A stretch of DNA of 64,000 nt from Effrenium voratum (Eukaryota; Sar; Dinophyceae; Suessiales; Symbiodiniaceae), in NCBI GenBank assembly GCA_963377175.1, contig CAUJNA010001835.1, forward strand, positions 500,001 through 564,000, in the 5' to 3' direction. A model generated the notes under the pieces. That model was given only the letters and a program-made list of their open reading frames with translations, did not search any database and was not told the DNA's origin. The translations under genes and the position numbers were made by a program. Below are positions 10,275 through 22,252 of the stretch, piece by piece (within the stretch, counting starts at the first letter, position 1; each line of letters opens with the position of its first letter).

Positions 10275-11836
10275 CCGGTGTTGGGTTCTCAGTGACGAGG
10301 GTCCTCACCATTGAAATGACAAGTTGAAAGTCACAATCAACACCCATCGGTATGGAAACGGTCTGCCCATGAAACAAATCCAGAAGGGCGGATATACGAG
10401 CCCACTGTTGGGGTCACTTGGCCTGGTGTTGGTTCTCCGTTGCCCTGGATGGGACACAAAAATATGCTCACCTTTTTGGACCACTGAACATAACCCAAAG
10501 TCGGAAAACCAATGGTAATTTCAGACAGGAGAACATATTGACAAGTCCAGGCTTTCCGTCGTAAAAACCTGCCATTTTATACCTCATTGACATCATACAC
10601 CATACCCTAGAACATGGTTATTGGGTGTACGTCTCGGTGCTTTGTTTGTTGGCTGTTGGCTTTCTGTTGGGGAGATTCAATTTGACTTGGATATGGTTCT
10701 ACAGGGAAACCAAGAGGAACCAACTCATTTGTTGCCATATCTCACATAGAACTCAAGCCAGGCCAGGGATCACAAAATCCCCCCCCCCTCTCACCTTGGG
10801 GTGAGTGGGCGCGCGGGTTCCAGATCAACCCTGGGAGCGACCGTTCTAGCCTCATCCACAGGTTTTGCGGGCGGGGGTGGGGTCGTTTGCGTGGGGTAGC
10901 GATGCTCATGATAGGAGCAACATGAAATTATTCAGCCCTTGAGGCAGTCGAACTGTGTGGCTAGTGGCCCTTGGGCAAAAGTTTTTGTTGCTGGATGGTT
11001 GGAAAAAACACATGTTTTTCAGAAATCCTGAGGTTTAAAATCCAAGGACATGGCAGTTAAGACTGACCCTCACCCGGGGCTTTGGTATAGGCTCTATATT
11101 CTGATCAGCTCGCACCTTGAGAGAAGTGTCAACGGTAAGGTCCATTCCAAGGAAAATGAAAAGTTGGCCACATCTCAACAAGAAGGATGATATCATCAGA
11201 CTGTTATTTCATGTTTGGTCTATACACAGTATGTATCTATATATATATGTATTTGAGGAGACACACCAAGAGATAATGTTTTAATGAGGACTGGGTAGCG
11301 GCTGACCCCAACGAAGATTTGTTGGCTTTTGAGGGGCTGCCATGGCCCTATCACAGACTCCACCACAACACCATCGTAGAATACAGTCATTTGCAGCATG
11401 ATGGGGCCTGGGGGGAGGGAGAGGAGGGGGCAGAGGCCCTCATGACAGCGGGCTGTGTTTCGCCTTTTCTTTTTGGGAGGGAGGGGTCTTTGTGTTCCCT
11501 TGCTCGCAATGTTTAGGGTATTCACCGTATCCCCCAAAGGCACGTTCCCTGGCCGTGTAAAAAGACTCCCACGTCCCATCAAACCAAACCTGCCATAGGT
11601 CAACTGTCGCGCTTTCCGCTTCAGTGTAGCCCACTGCTTCCAGGCACTTGCTACCGTTATAGCAATTAGAAATGAAGCATGTAACCAGGGGGAACCAGCA
11701 TGTCAATGTAAAACCTGGACGAAAGAAACCCAAGGTACCAGCTACCAATCTGCAAACACCGGGTAGCATGACGACCAAACCATGACGTGCGCGAAATAGG
11801 GTCACATCAACCCTTGGCCCACATCTGGGGTACACC

Positions 11837-11905
11837 TACATGTGTGTATAAAAATATATATGTATTTATACATATGTGTGTGTATCCATATATATATATA
11901 TATGT
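11837..11905. repeat. AT/TG-rich simple sequence
   Basis: Alternating TATATA, TGTGTG and ATGTAT runs with poor unit purity, typical of a degraded dinucleotide microsatellite. Confidence 0.8.
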
Positions 11906-13280
11906 TGATGCTGGTTCATGTTTAGTCTACCCTAAAACCTAAAGAAAACAACAACTAGGCTTTGAGGCTTTGAGGAGACCCCAGAATCGAATGAAAGCAA
12001 CATAGGACCCAATATTGGTCACTGTCAAGTGAAAACATAAGATCTGAACTTGGCTAGGGCATTAGACTTTCTTGATCAACCGTCAAGTCAAAACAAAGAT
12101 TTGACAAACCAGAAAACATAATTGAACTTGTAGCAAGGAAGTTAGATGTTCCCAAATCAAAACACGTTGAGTCCCCAATTGCCATGAAGTTTACATATTC
12201 TATTGCATGGAGAAGGCGTCATGAAAAGAGCCGTCCATTGCCATAAGTTAAGCAAATGAGAGTGAAGTTTGGAGAAGCAGTCCAAACATCTTCCCATCTC
12301 CGCGCCTGAGCTTGACGGAGGGGCGGAAGGCACTGCATGTGAGACCTGAAAAACATGAAAAACAAAACATCCGGGTTTACGGCTTCACAAATGGGTGTTT
12401 CTGCAAACAGGGTCCTCAACTTTGAAAAACAACTAACTAGGACTCAGTCCACTAGAACGGCGTTTCATTTTAAACTTCAATGCCAACCGAAAGGGGGGTC
12501 TGTGATTTGAAAAGACTGTTCCAAGGGCGACCATGGGTGTTGCATCGAAGGGGGTCCCACACGGATGCGGATCACAGCACCTGGTGTGTATGGCTCGACC
12601 AAACAGCTCTTGTTGTTCAAACAACCAAACAACGACTTTGGGTAGATCGAACTCCATGAATGCAAAAGGCAAAAACATGTAGGTCAAACTTCAATAATTG
12701 TCCGTGGAGAACCTTCTCTTTGGAAGGTGCTGACAGAAAAACCAACGAAAACGGAACTCTGGGTTTCAAACCAAAATAGCCAAGGGCGTCAAAGTTGTCC
12801 AAGTTGGGCTAGTTGCCAAAGAAACGTTGGTTTGTCTCCGAAGGGTCCAGGGCTGGAGTATGAACAGTTGGTTTCCTCGTGTCGACGAATCCCTCTTTGC
12901 AAGCAAAATGTCCACCTAATCCCACGGCTTGGTATTCTGATAACTTGATGTTCAGTTGCTTTTTAGGGACCCACACAAGGTGATCACCTTTTGGGGCCAC
13001 TAAAAGATGGGACTCCGAAAGGGGGAAGCTAAAACAGGGCCAGCCAAAAGACCAAAAACAACATTGCCGCAGCCCACTTGTTAATCGGCCAGCCATGCCC
13101 TTATCTGACCCTCACGCTTTGCAGCCCCAAGCAACTGACCAGGATAGCATATCCTCAAACTTCCTTGTACGATTACGGCTGGAACCTCCAACTGAGGGGG
13201 GTCGTCCAACCCTGTAGAAACTGAAGGCGGCTTGTCTTTAGAAGGGAATGTCCAGACTTGAGCTTGTCTAGGGGTGTGCC

Positions 13281-13650
13281 GGTTCCCTACCCCGTAAACG
13301 TGCTCGGCGGCCCGCCGAGCTCTTTTAGGGGGTTGCCAAGTCTGCAACCACAAGCCGTAAGAGCGGTCATCACCACCTTGGGGTCACCGAGCTCCCTACC
13401 CTCTAAAAGTGCTCGGCGGGCCGCCGAGCTCTTTTAGGGGGTTGCCAACTCCACAACCCCGTAAAAAAGCAATTGGAAGAAGCGTGTGGCTTGCAGCCAG
13501 ACACCTCTAGCGGCAAAATACCCGTTCGCACTCGGGCTACAGCTTGCAGAAAGTAAGGGTGGCCTGTCTTTAAACGGGAATGTTCAAACTTGAGCTTGCT
13601 TCCCTGCAAACGTGCTGGGTGGCCCGCCGAGCTATCTTAGAGGGCTAACT
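13281..13650. repeat. Three copies of a unit holding a GCTCGGCGG palindrome
   Basis: GTGCTCGGCGG..CCGCCGAGCTC followed by TTTTAGGGGGTTGCCAA occurs at about 13281-13350 and 13390-13459, with a more diverged copy at about 13606-13650. The flanks of copies 1 and 3 also match (CTGTCTTTA, GGGAATGT, CTTGAGCTTG), so the duplicated unit is longer than the palindrome, near 110-130 bases. Each palindrome can form a GC-rich stem of nine or more pairs. Confidence 0.75.
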
Positions 13651-13956
13651 GTCCAATCAAATGCCATGACAGTCGTCCACCCTGCTCCCTGCAATGTTGA
13701 TATCTCTTGGTGTTGCAGCGTTTTGGCTGCCCCTGTAAAAGGTCAGATCCGGCCAGTTCGCTTTGGACAGCTGGTGTTTGAGTGGATTGAACACATGTGA
13801 ATGGTTTGAATTGCATTCTGCTGGCGTGGGTTGAAGACACCTGATGCTGGAATGGCTGGCCTGGTCGAGCTTTTCTGCAAAACTTGGAGCAACGTTACCC
13901 GTTCTGCAAGCGAAAGGCGAAAGGGGAGGTGAGCCTTCCATGAAATCTTCCTCCAA

Positions 13957-14070
13957 CTTGGATGTTCAACCCAATGAGCAGCTCAAAACCGATAGTTATA
14001 AGGGGGGTGATCGCCCAGTGAATTACCCAGTTGTTCCCATGGATACAACCGACGTTGGTTGAACATCCAA
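13957..14070. repeat. Family E repeat element (TTGGATGTTCAACC ends)
   Basis: Left end CTTGGATGTTCAACC and right end GGTTGAACATCCAA are inverted copies. The interior has GTTATAAGGGGGGTGATCGCCC. A second copy with the same ends and interior lies at 51751-51868, and related sequence occurs near 20440-20500 and 60880-60935. Small size, inverted ends and several copies suggest a non-autonomous element. Confidence 0.65.
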
Positions 14071-15304
14071 CGGAAGGTCACGTTCCCAAGACCCAAGTGA
14101 GCGCCCCAATTTCCCCAACTTTGGGATCTACCAAAATGGTCTCACAGGTTGTAATCATAGGTGTCCTTTTAAGGGAAATAGATGGCCTTGGTTGATGATT
14201 TAACCACCAGATAAACCAGGAATCGCCAACTATTTGTCTGGCAAAACAACCAAAAAGGACACCTAAGCCGCCTATGGTTCTAATTAATGTTGACCCCAGA
14301 TTTATACCCCCCGCCCCCAGGAGTTCCGCTCGGAGTCCCGGTCCCGTAGAAAAAGGCATCCCCAGTAAAAAGGGGCCCGCTTCAGTCGACATGATCGGTC
14401 TCTCTACCCAAATCTCAGCCGCCTAGAACCCCCTCACTCAAGGCCGATAGGAATCGGCTTTGGGAACTCAGGCACTCAGGTGTTTACCAGGCCAACCACC
14501 CGGTATTTGATCCGAACAGGCTTCCTCACATGTTACGCGTGGGTTTCCGCAAGGAAATATCGCGACAAAGAAGTGGCGTTGTGGTTGGTTTGCTGTTGGG
14601 CCATGGTTCGATAGCTTTTGCCGATGGTTTGTGATGATCTTGGTTTAAGGGGTGAACATGGAAAAGAAACAAGAAGACACCCAGTCCCAACCTAGCGACC
14701 GGTGAAACCACGCAACAGGCCACATTGAAAACTCCGCAAGCGAAGCCTTCAGGCTTGGTCGAACAGGTCCCCTGAAAACAAGTCACACTTTCCACGGCAG
14801 AGAAGAGGACCACCCGCCATTTTACCACAGGTTAAGCTGAAAACCACCAAAAAGCATCCCAGATCATGCAAGGGACTAAACAAAAACAACTTCGTTCCTT
14901 AGCAGCGCCCTTTTCGCCATCGTCCAACGCTTTTGTTCTTTTCTTAAGCCCGGGGTCCAAAGCCTCAGAGCAAGGCTTGGGATCATATGGTCCTTATTGT
15001 TCTGCGGATGCGTTGAACAGACCAACTTGGAGCGTGGGGGGGTCACTTCCGCGGACGCCTTGGCCGTTTTGGAACCCGTTTCTTGGGGAATTCCGAACCT
15101 TTCTTGAATGGGTCCCCTATCCACGCGAATCGATGGGCAGCAGTGGTTCAGGGTGGATCCGGGCCCGTTTTGGTTGGGCAAACAGTGCCTGATGCTCGGG
15201 GCTTTTTTTTAAAGTGGAATTGAGGGGGGGGGTCCCTTTTCGGCAGCCTTCACAAGTGCAGGTACTGTGGGTTGAACATGATTAGAATCAGCTCTTGACT
15301 TGAC

Positions 15305-15385
15305 CTGAAGCGTCATCACAATCGCAAGTACGCGCGACGCGTGCGAGCATGCTCTGCCAAGCCGCAACACAGCAAAAGCCAAATA
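15305..15385 (-). CDS. Weak exon candidate
   Basis: 81 bases ending at a clear CAG|GTCAAG donor. Two frames are equally good: one gives YLAFAVLRLGRACSHASR (phase 0), the other FGFCCVAAWQSMLARVAR (two-base start, which would join in phase to the exon at 17013-17105). The acceptor is a plain GCGAAG without a pyrimidine tract, and another AG inside could be used instead. The frame is undecided. Confidence 0.25.
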
Positions 15386-17012
15386 CTTCGCATGTTGGTT
15401 CCCGGCTTAGCCGGTCCTAGGGCAGAAAACGCCTTCACGTGGCACATGTTGGTTTGGACAGGAGTTGCCCACGTAGTAATTCGACTGTGTAGTGGTCAGT
15501 CTGCTTCCCGAAATGGTTAATCTTTTCAGGGCCGTTCTTTTCTAGGTTCCTTTGCGGGGGTCGGGCTTTTTCCGGATTCTTCAAACAACAAACGCTGGAG
15601 CCCGACGGCCGGCGCGAGATGCAAGTCCCCCAAAAGACATGGACGATGAGCGAGTCCAGTTGTTTTTGTTGGAAACTTAGTGAGTTCCCCATGTCCCTCC
15701 CCAAAAATCCATAGTGGCAAGCTCCACCAAACCTCATGCACGCAATGCTTGCTAGATCCTACTCTCAAAGTCCAAGACTCGGCCCAAGTGGTGAGTGGAT
15801 TGGCCAAACAAAAGTGCCCCCGGAAAACTTGAAAAGGTCCAGGCACTCAAGTGGATTTGAAAACAACCCCAACCTGTGAAATCTCCGAGAACACCCAGCC
15901 AAGTGGGCACTTTCCCATCAAACACCTCACTTTCCGAGCGGATAGAGGGATGGCCCAAACAGCTGCTGCCAGTTGTTGACGGCTACCATGATCTTCCCCA
16001 AAGGTATATACATAATATGTCGACCCAAAACAAATACTCCCCCCCAGCGGGTTGCTAATCAGGCGTCCCAGTCCCCCTGGAAGCAAGGATTTCACACTAA
16101 CAGGGGACCCCCACATGGCTATGGGTCAAAACCCCGTACCCCGAGTGAACATCCCAATCCCCACTAAAATTGACTAAAATGGGTGGTGCACCTACCCCAA
16201 AATGGTACCATTGGTTTTGACCCACAGCCACATGGATCCACATTGATAATAAGGATGAATCAAGGGCCAGCATTGATCAGCATTATCTAGAAACTTGGGC
16301 CTTGAGCTTGCCGAAGAAAATACATTCAATATGAGTTCCCAGGAATGAGCTCTTTCTTTTAGGCCGCAAGGGGGGGGGTCCTTCTTTGTTCCAAAGAAAC
16401 CATGCACCGAGCGAGGTGTTTGTCTTTGGGAGAAAAGGGGCTCGAAGCATCACAAATGCCTCAAACACGTCCAACTCTGTGCTAAACTCCTCTTGGGGAA
16501 CTTATAACCTGGGTTACTTAAAAACAACCGTCCACCAAAAAGGTACCCTCACAAACAGACAGGCTAGCACACTTCCGAAAGCAAGGTCACGGCCCCATGG
16601 CCCTATCACTAGGCTGGCACAGCTCCCTTTCAATGGCTCGATGGTCGATGCGGAACCACGAAGCGAACGGTCTGTCCATGGGACCCTCCACTGAGGCGAG
16701 GACCTCCATTGGAAGGTGGTGGACGTCATTTTGAGGGGCCTTGTTTTGAGGGCCCCAGAGGCTTGGGGTGCGGTTTATGAGGATGGTTCCAATCCCGTGC
16801 GCCGGGCAACAAGGCACACGCACCGCATCCGGGGTTTGGAAGCCATTGGAAATCAGGGGACCCTTGAACGGGTTGGTGTCCTGTTTTCTTGGAGTTTCCC
16901 CCCAAATGGGAGCCCCAATATGGGTTGGTTGCCTTGGAATCGCCCGGTGGACACCAAATAAAAAGGCGGTGCCCCGGTTTGAAAGAAGAGTCACAGCCCC
17001 ATGGCTGGCCAC
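15386..17012. other. Intron-like stretch
   Basis: Holds a palindromic family B element at 16111-16235 and a family A-like segment at about 16675-16763. Two protein-like stretches near 15590-15660 (one per strand) have no consistent splice edges and were not called. Confidence 0.5.
16111..16235. repeat. Family B palindromic repeat
   Basis: Ends CCACATGGCTATGGGTCAA and TTGACCCACAGCCACATGG are inverted copies; the interior has CCCCACTAAAATTG and GGGTGGTGCACCTA. A second copy lies at 51135-51262 with the same order of blocks. Confidence 0.7.
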
Positions 17013-17105
17013 CTCCCCGCTCAGGTCTCCGCTTGCTCTCGTGCCATGCGCACACCCTCAGCTGGCCCTGCGAAGGCGGCCAGGCGCCCAGCGTGGCGAA
17101 GCCGG
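17013..17105 (-). CDS. Internal exon, unknown protein
   Basis: Two bases, 30 codons and one base, from an AATCAG acceptor to a GAG|GTGGCC donor. The peptide starts GFATLGAWPPSQGQLRVC and continues AWHESKRRPERG. Nearly all of its first fifteen codons end in G or C, and both other frames hit stops before the donor. Mixed hydrophobic then strongly basic. No family recognised. The phase does not join directly to the exon at 17805-17888. Confidence 0.5.
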
Positions 17106-17804
17106 CTGATTTGTGGTATACGTCCAAATATGAACTGATGGACCCCGTTTTTTGTTTCACAGCTTTTGAACCCCGGCTGGCTGCCTAAAACTGAAGGTAG
17201 AATTCAGGGTTAACTACCCATCAACTAGGGGTTCATACTCGGGGTTCATGTCTTTTTGAAGGTACCCTTTTTTATTTTGGTGGGTATTGTCGGTGAACGA
17301 AAAGGACAATCGAAGCCGTTTTACCGGGCTTAGTCTAAAACTGCATAGCGCGCTCTTGGTGACATATTCGAGGGACAAGAGTCGAGTTTGTCTTTGGTTG
17401 GGACTGTCTGAAAATGGGTAATCAAAACCGATCGGTATTAACATGGACAAACCTATGCCCCAAGCATCTTGGTCCCTCAACACGACTCTGATGCTGAACG
17501 GGTAAGGAGTTGAAATGCTGGACATTTCTGCACTATCCGGGCTTTGATTCAGGCAAAAAGGGAAAGGCCCGAGATGGATTCCATTTGGAGGCTTACCCCT
17601 TCTTATCCCAAGAAACCTGGACGTGGAAGGGCGTGATTCTTGTCAAGAAAAAGAGTACTTTCCAAGCCTAGAATAATATGAGGTGTTCAGACTCTGTTTC
17701 ACATTTCGTCTACCCTGATACCATCGTTTTGGAGAAGACCCCTTAAATGGGTGTCTGCTTTTACGCGGCAATCACCCCAGGAGCTCTTTCAAAGGGACAC
17801 AAAC

Positions 17805-17888
17805 AGCCGCCCAGATCGAGAATTGGACCCCGCCTTTCAGCTCCAAGCGCCGTGTCACCACGTTCGGCTCCGCATCGTTCAAGACCGC
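17805..17888 (-). CDS. Internal exon, unknown protein
   Basis: Exactly 28 codons, phase 0 at both ends, acceptor CCCAAAG, donor GTTTGTGTCC. It reads AVLNDAEPNVVTRRLELKGG then VQFSIWAA, an alternating pattern that suggests beta strands. By hand count 23 of 28 codons end in G or C, while the competing open frame has under half. Clearly coding-like but not assignable to a family. Confidence 0.6.
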
Positions 17889-18519
17889 CTTTGGGTTACC
17901 CCAAAAACGCGAGCAACCCATTTGGGGACGCAAAGAGGTACCCGGTATGGCTGGAGTTGAAGAGTTTGTCTTGGGGCTTAAAGTAGAAACCTGCAAGCCG
18001 GCCTGGCTTGATTTGTTGCTTTTTGGGGGCTCGAAGGCGTATTAAAACCCGGAAACCGGGTCAAAACGATCCCTGAATCCGTCCCTGACGCAAGCGTTGT
18101 TGGCTTGCCGGCCGCATGAAGGCTTGCTTGGGCGACAAATAAGTGTAAACCCAATGAAGCAGAGGTCTGGTCAGAAAGAACCTGAACTGATCGGGGATTT
18201 CCAGCTTGGTTGATACTCCGCGTTGTGTGGACAAATGACTTAGAATCCCAATTAATTGGGTTACATTGAGTTTCCAAGCCCCCTCATCACGCTTGCCTTA
18301 GGTTCACAGACCGTTTGGGGTTCTTCCCTTGAAGTCGGCGGCCAGTCAAAACGCTGTTGCAGTTGATTCAACTGACTGAGGGTTTCTCCAAATGGTAGAC
18401 CCCCTTTTGGCCTCGTAATTGAAGGCACACCAAAAGGAACCAACCATTATCAACCATTCTAGGACACCGATTCCTATTTTGAGAAACCCCGGCCACTCCA
18501 AAACAGAGCTCCCAACCCG

Positions 18520-18605
18520 CCCTAAGCATCAGAGTTCGCACCCTCCATTGAAGAGGAGTTGAGGGAGCTCCATGAGTTTTGGTTTTGGACCTCATGAAAA
18601 GGACC
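18520..18605. repeat. Family A repeat element
   Basis: Begins CCCTAAGCATCAGAGTTCG and carries ACCCTCCATTGAAGAGG and GGTTTTGGACCTCATGA. The right terminal repeat is not seen. Confidence 0.6.
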
Positions 18606-19083
18606 TGGACCACATTCTCCAGCAAGGTGCCGTCTTGGAAGCTGCTGCTTTTCAGTTCTGACGCTCAGATCGGCCACATGAGATCCAACAAGTCTGGGCC
18701 CATGAGATCCCAAATGAGCAGCGCCCAAAACCCGTTGACCTTTGGATCTACCAACATGGCTAATCAAGGTATATATAGGCCTTCCCATAACCCGCAAGAA
18801 GCAAGCTCGAAAAAGGCCAACGAAGGATTTTTCTTGCGCTGCTCAAACATGATGTGGAAAAACCCAACCAAACACACCCCACCCACACTCACCCACTCAA
18901 CCACCCAATTGCCCAACCACCCAATCACCTTTGCCCGACCACCCCATCCCCCACCTAGCAAGTGCTTGCTGCCTTGGGAACCTCTGCATAGACCAACACA
19001 AGTCCACTTCGCACCAGTTGGGATGGGCGGCATATCAAGCCACAGAATTCATCCATCCCCTCCGGCGCGAAGTGGCTCTTGAC

Positions 19084-19177
19084 CCTCCAAGGCATAGCCC
19101 GAGCTGAGGCTCGCGCGGTCACGCTGCACGCATCCTTCACCTTCCGCGCGCTTCACGAGGGCCCAGTTGGAACTTTT
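19084..19177 (-). CDS. Internal exon, unknown protein
   Basis: 31 codons plus one base from a CTGGGCAG acceptor to a GAGG|GTCAAG donor. It reads KSSNWALVKRAEGEGCVQRD then RASLSSGYALE; the other two frames have stops within a few codons of the acceptor. It starts in phase 0 and so joins the exon at 22925-22990. Charged and likely surface-exposed. A second AG five bases downstream could serve as an alternative acceptor but would break the phase. Confidence 0.6.
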
Positions 19178-19584
19178 CTGCCCAGGGCTCCGTTCCATTG
19201 GCCAAAAAAAGAGAGTTGGCGAAACGTGCTGCTTGCCACAACTAAAAAGCCCCACTCGGAGGGTGAGAGTGATCCAAGCGGAGTTTGACACATACCAACA
19301 TTGAGCCAGATATTATATATGTATATATATATATATGTACACTCCAAAACCACCCCTGCCATCCCCAATAACCCTGGTATAGGATTGTTGGGCCGATTTA
19401 CACCCCTAAACCCATATAATTGCCCCTCTCAAGAACCTTCCCTTAAGGTAGTTTTGGGGCGAATTGATTTACCCCCGTCAAAAACAGTCTCGGTAGGTGT
19501 AAAAATGGCGACCCCCCCCCCCCAAATGAATGAGGTTTCTTTTTGTTTCCCTTAATACCCAGCTGAACAGGGAACCTTAAAACA

Positions 19585-19660
19585 ACAACTAACAAACAAA
19601 CAACCAACCAAGCAAGCAAACAAGCAATCAATCAAACAAACAAACAAACAAAACAAACAC
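19585..19660. repeat. CAAA/CAAG/CAAC-rich simple repeat
   Basis: Imperfect tetranucleotide array of CAAA, CAAC, CAAG and CAAT units. Confidence 0.8.
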
Positions 19661-20298
19661 ACATCACACACACCCATCTAATTGTACCACACTTGCCCAG
19701 TGACCCTGTCAGAAAATGAAAGGACTATTTGGCTTGACTCCATATTTAGTAGGGCAAACACACGTTCCGGGAAATTGCCGCTATTTATCTGGCCTTGCGT
19801 AATAAGCATAACACATGTTAGCTCACATGTTTGCACATTTCGACATTTGGAGCTCCAAAGGCGACCGTTTTTGAGTCAGTGATGTTAATATCCATTGCAA
19901 AGTTGCTGGCCAACGCGTTGTGGAAAGTGCATAGCTTTAGTTGGCACCCGTGTCATAAATCAGAGTTCAGGTTCAATTCCTTTCTTCCATTGGCAAGCTC
20001 CCGACTGGAGTGCAAAAAGGGGAATCATCAACCTCGCTTGTATAAGAGCTAATCTAGACCAAGACCGCCAGTAGCCATTGGAAGAAGGGGCACTCTCTTT
20101 TTTGTAGTTGTCTGTAAGGGAATCTGCACCAGAGGTCTGGTTTCCTCGAAAAGTGGCGGACATGGCAAAGTCTGAAGACTCAGTCCGGGAGGTTGTTGTG
20201 GGACACGAAATCCACCAAACGCACCGTGGATGAAACCCAAGCATCTTGGATCCTCAAAAAATGTGAGGTCCAAATCCCAAATCGACGGAGGCCCGTTT

Positions 20299-20349
20299 CA
20301 CCCTCCAATGGAGGGTCGGGGTCCACGAGTCCTTTTGTGATGCTTAGGG
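20299..20349. repeat. Family A repeat, right part
   Basis: Contains ACCCTCCAATGGAGGGTC (itself a short palindrome) and ends in GATGCTTAGGG, the family's right terminal sequence. Confidence 0.55.
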
Positions 20350-22047
20350 TGGTTGATGAACCACCATAATGCTTGATAAACCATCCACAGTGACAGTACT
20401 TGGATGTTTCACCAAGTAGCTTGCAACCATGGTGAACACTTGGGCAACTGGGGTCGTCCCCTTGAAATGGTTATAACCGTGCAACATCCAGTGGTTGAAC
20501 CAGCCCATCGCCAAGTGTTTCCACCTGCAATTCCTGCCTGGCGGATGACCATGCCGTTTCTGCCCACCACTCGCCCGCAAAACTTCGCGGGGATCTGCCA
20601 GTGTGCAGGCCGAAGGCCGAAGGCGGTTTCATGGGAGAAACAGGACCATGTGGGGGTTGATCAATGTTCCCTTCGGCCCCCAAAACCCATGGATAGCTTT
20701 TCCCATGGTTCATATCATAAGTCTGTTGAGTGCTTTCCCAACCAATGGTCATCCCATATCGCACCTTTTGATCAACCCCCGCTGGTACTTCTGGCGAATC
20801 TTCTTGGTAAATACCGAGGGAGGGCAGGGTGTCCTCCGAAAGTGGCAGTTTCAATAGAAACCACCCGTCAATTGATCAACGTTTGAAGGCATCTGAGAAA
20901 GGGTACCGCTCGTCAAACAATATTTATTGGACCCCCCCCCAAAAAAAAAGGCTCTCCTAAATAATCGCGCGCTTTCTTCTCGGGTGTGGGGTTATGTTTG
21001 GAAGAGAGAATCACTGAGGGGAAGGGAAGAATGGCTTTTCGAGATCTGAACCCGTCCCTAGCTTTAAGTGGAATGCCTGAGACATGTCGGGTGGGGTTAG
21101 CTTGGGGAATGACCCAACGTATTTCCGAAACAACACCGGTTCAGTCACCAGACTAGGTTTTGAACATGGGTCATATTTCCAGTTGAAATGTGGCTCGCAG
21201 ATTTCTATCGGAAGTTGGCATGGCCATGGGGGGCTTGCCTCATCCGGGATATATCATGACCGTTGCAGCACTGTTGGTTACTCGCCTTTGGCGTCGCTTT
21301 GACCTTCGCAAGTGGCCTCTTGGCTGTTGCCTTTAACAAGTGACGTTCTCTAATGTTCACATTGGCAACTGCTAGTGCGCTGCTAGCGCGGAGCTAGAAC
21401 GCAGCTCGCGTGCAGAAGTGCCTACGTTTTCAGTTTTGCCGGCTGCTCTAGTAATGCCGCTCTTAAGCACACATCCATTCAAGCAGGCAAATGCTGCAAA
21501 GTATGTCCCTCCTGGACTAGACTACTTCACCCAGAACTCATATAAGGCCCCAACTGAAAACTTCCCCACCTATAGTAGTGTAAGCACTTTTGTCATCGAG
21601 TGTTTGTAGATGGTGCAAAGTGTTGCTTGCAGATTTCCCTTAACGTGTTGTGAGTTGTTTGATCAGGTAATAACACCATGTGGGACAATTTTCCAGTGGG
21701 TGCGCGCCATCCCAGGATGCGGCAAGGAAAAGGGTGAAGAAGGCCATTCTTGCGGGAAACAAGACTTTCTGTGATACCGTCCAAAGTATGCCATCCTCAT
21801 AAGGTTCCCACGCAATCACAGAAATTCATCCTGACCCTCCTCCATAGAACTAGTATATATATATATATATAAATAAGGCCATGGAACAAGAGCAGCTGGC
21901 AATATCATATATCCTTCAGGGTGCTTGTGTTGCCACCTCTCTCAGGACAATTTTGGCATGGAATCAAGTTCTCGTGGAGAGGCTTGAATGATAACCCAGA
22001 AGGATGTCGCCCCAAGTTGAAAATGAAGCTCTTCATCTGACAAGGGG

Positions 22048-22252
22048 AATTTAGGTTGTCCAATGAGTCTAAGACAGGAAACACAAGCACCATGCTGCCC
22101 CTAGAACAAGGATGCCCCCACACAGGGGGAATTGAGTTTGCCTAATCAGCGTGAGTGGGGCATCACAAGCATCATGCCCCCAGAGCAAGCGAGTCCCCTT
22201 ACACGGGAAATTCAGCTTGTCCAATAAGTCAAAGAGGGGAAACACTAGCACG
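22048..22252. repeat. Tandem repeat, period about 80 bases
   Basis: The anchor AATTNAGNTTGNCNAATNAG recurs at 22048, 22130 and 22209 (spacings 82 and 79). Each unit also has a run like AACACAAGCACCATG and a C-rich patch. Copies are diverged. Confidence 0.75.

Larger units (their letters stand above)
10040..15304. other. Long gene-poor stretch
   Basis: Over 5 kb without an exon I can support. It has family A at 10201, a C run at 10780, AT/TG-rich simple sequence at about 11837-11905, three copies of a GC palindrome at 13.28-13.65 kb, a family E element at 13957-14070 and scattered CAAAAC tracts. The stretch around 15,000-15,080 reads AKASAEVTPPRSKLVCST on the minus strand but lacks clean splice edges. 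Confidence 0.45.
17106..19083. other. Introns around the 17.8 kb exon
   Basis: Outside the exon at 17805-17888 there is a family A element at 18520. A minus-strand stretch near 18085-18145 reads SLHAAGKPTTLAS between possible splice sites, but its phase fits neither neighbour, so it is not called. Confidence 0.45.
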
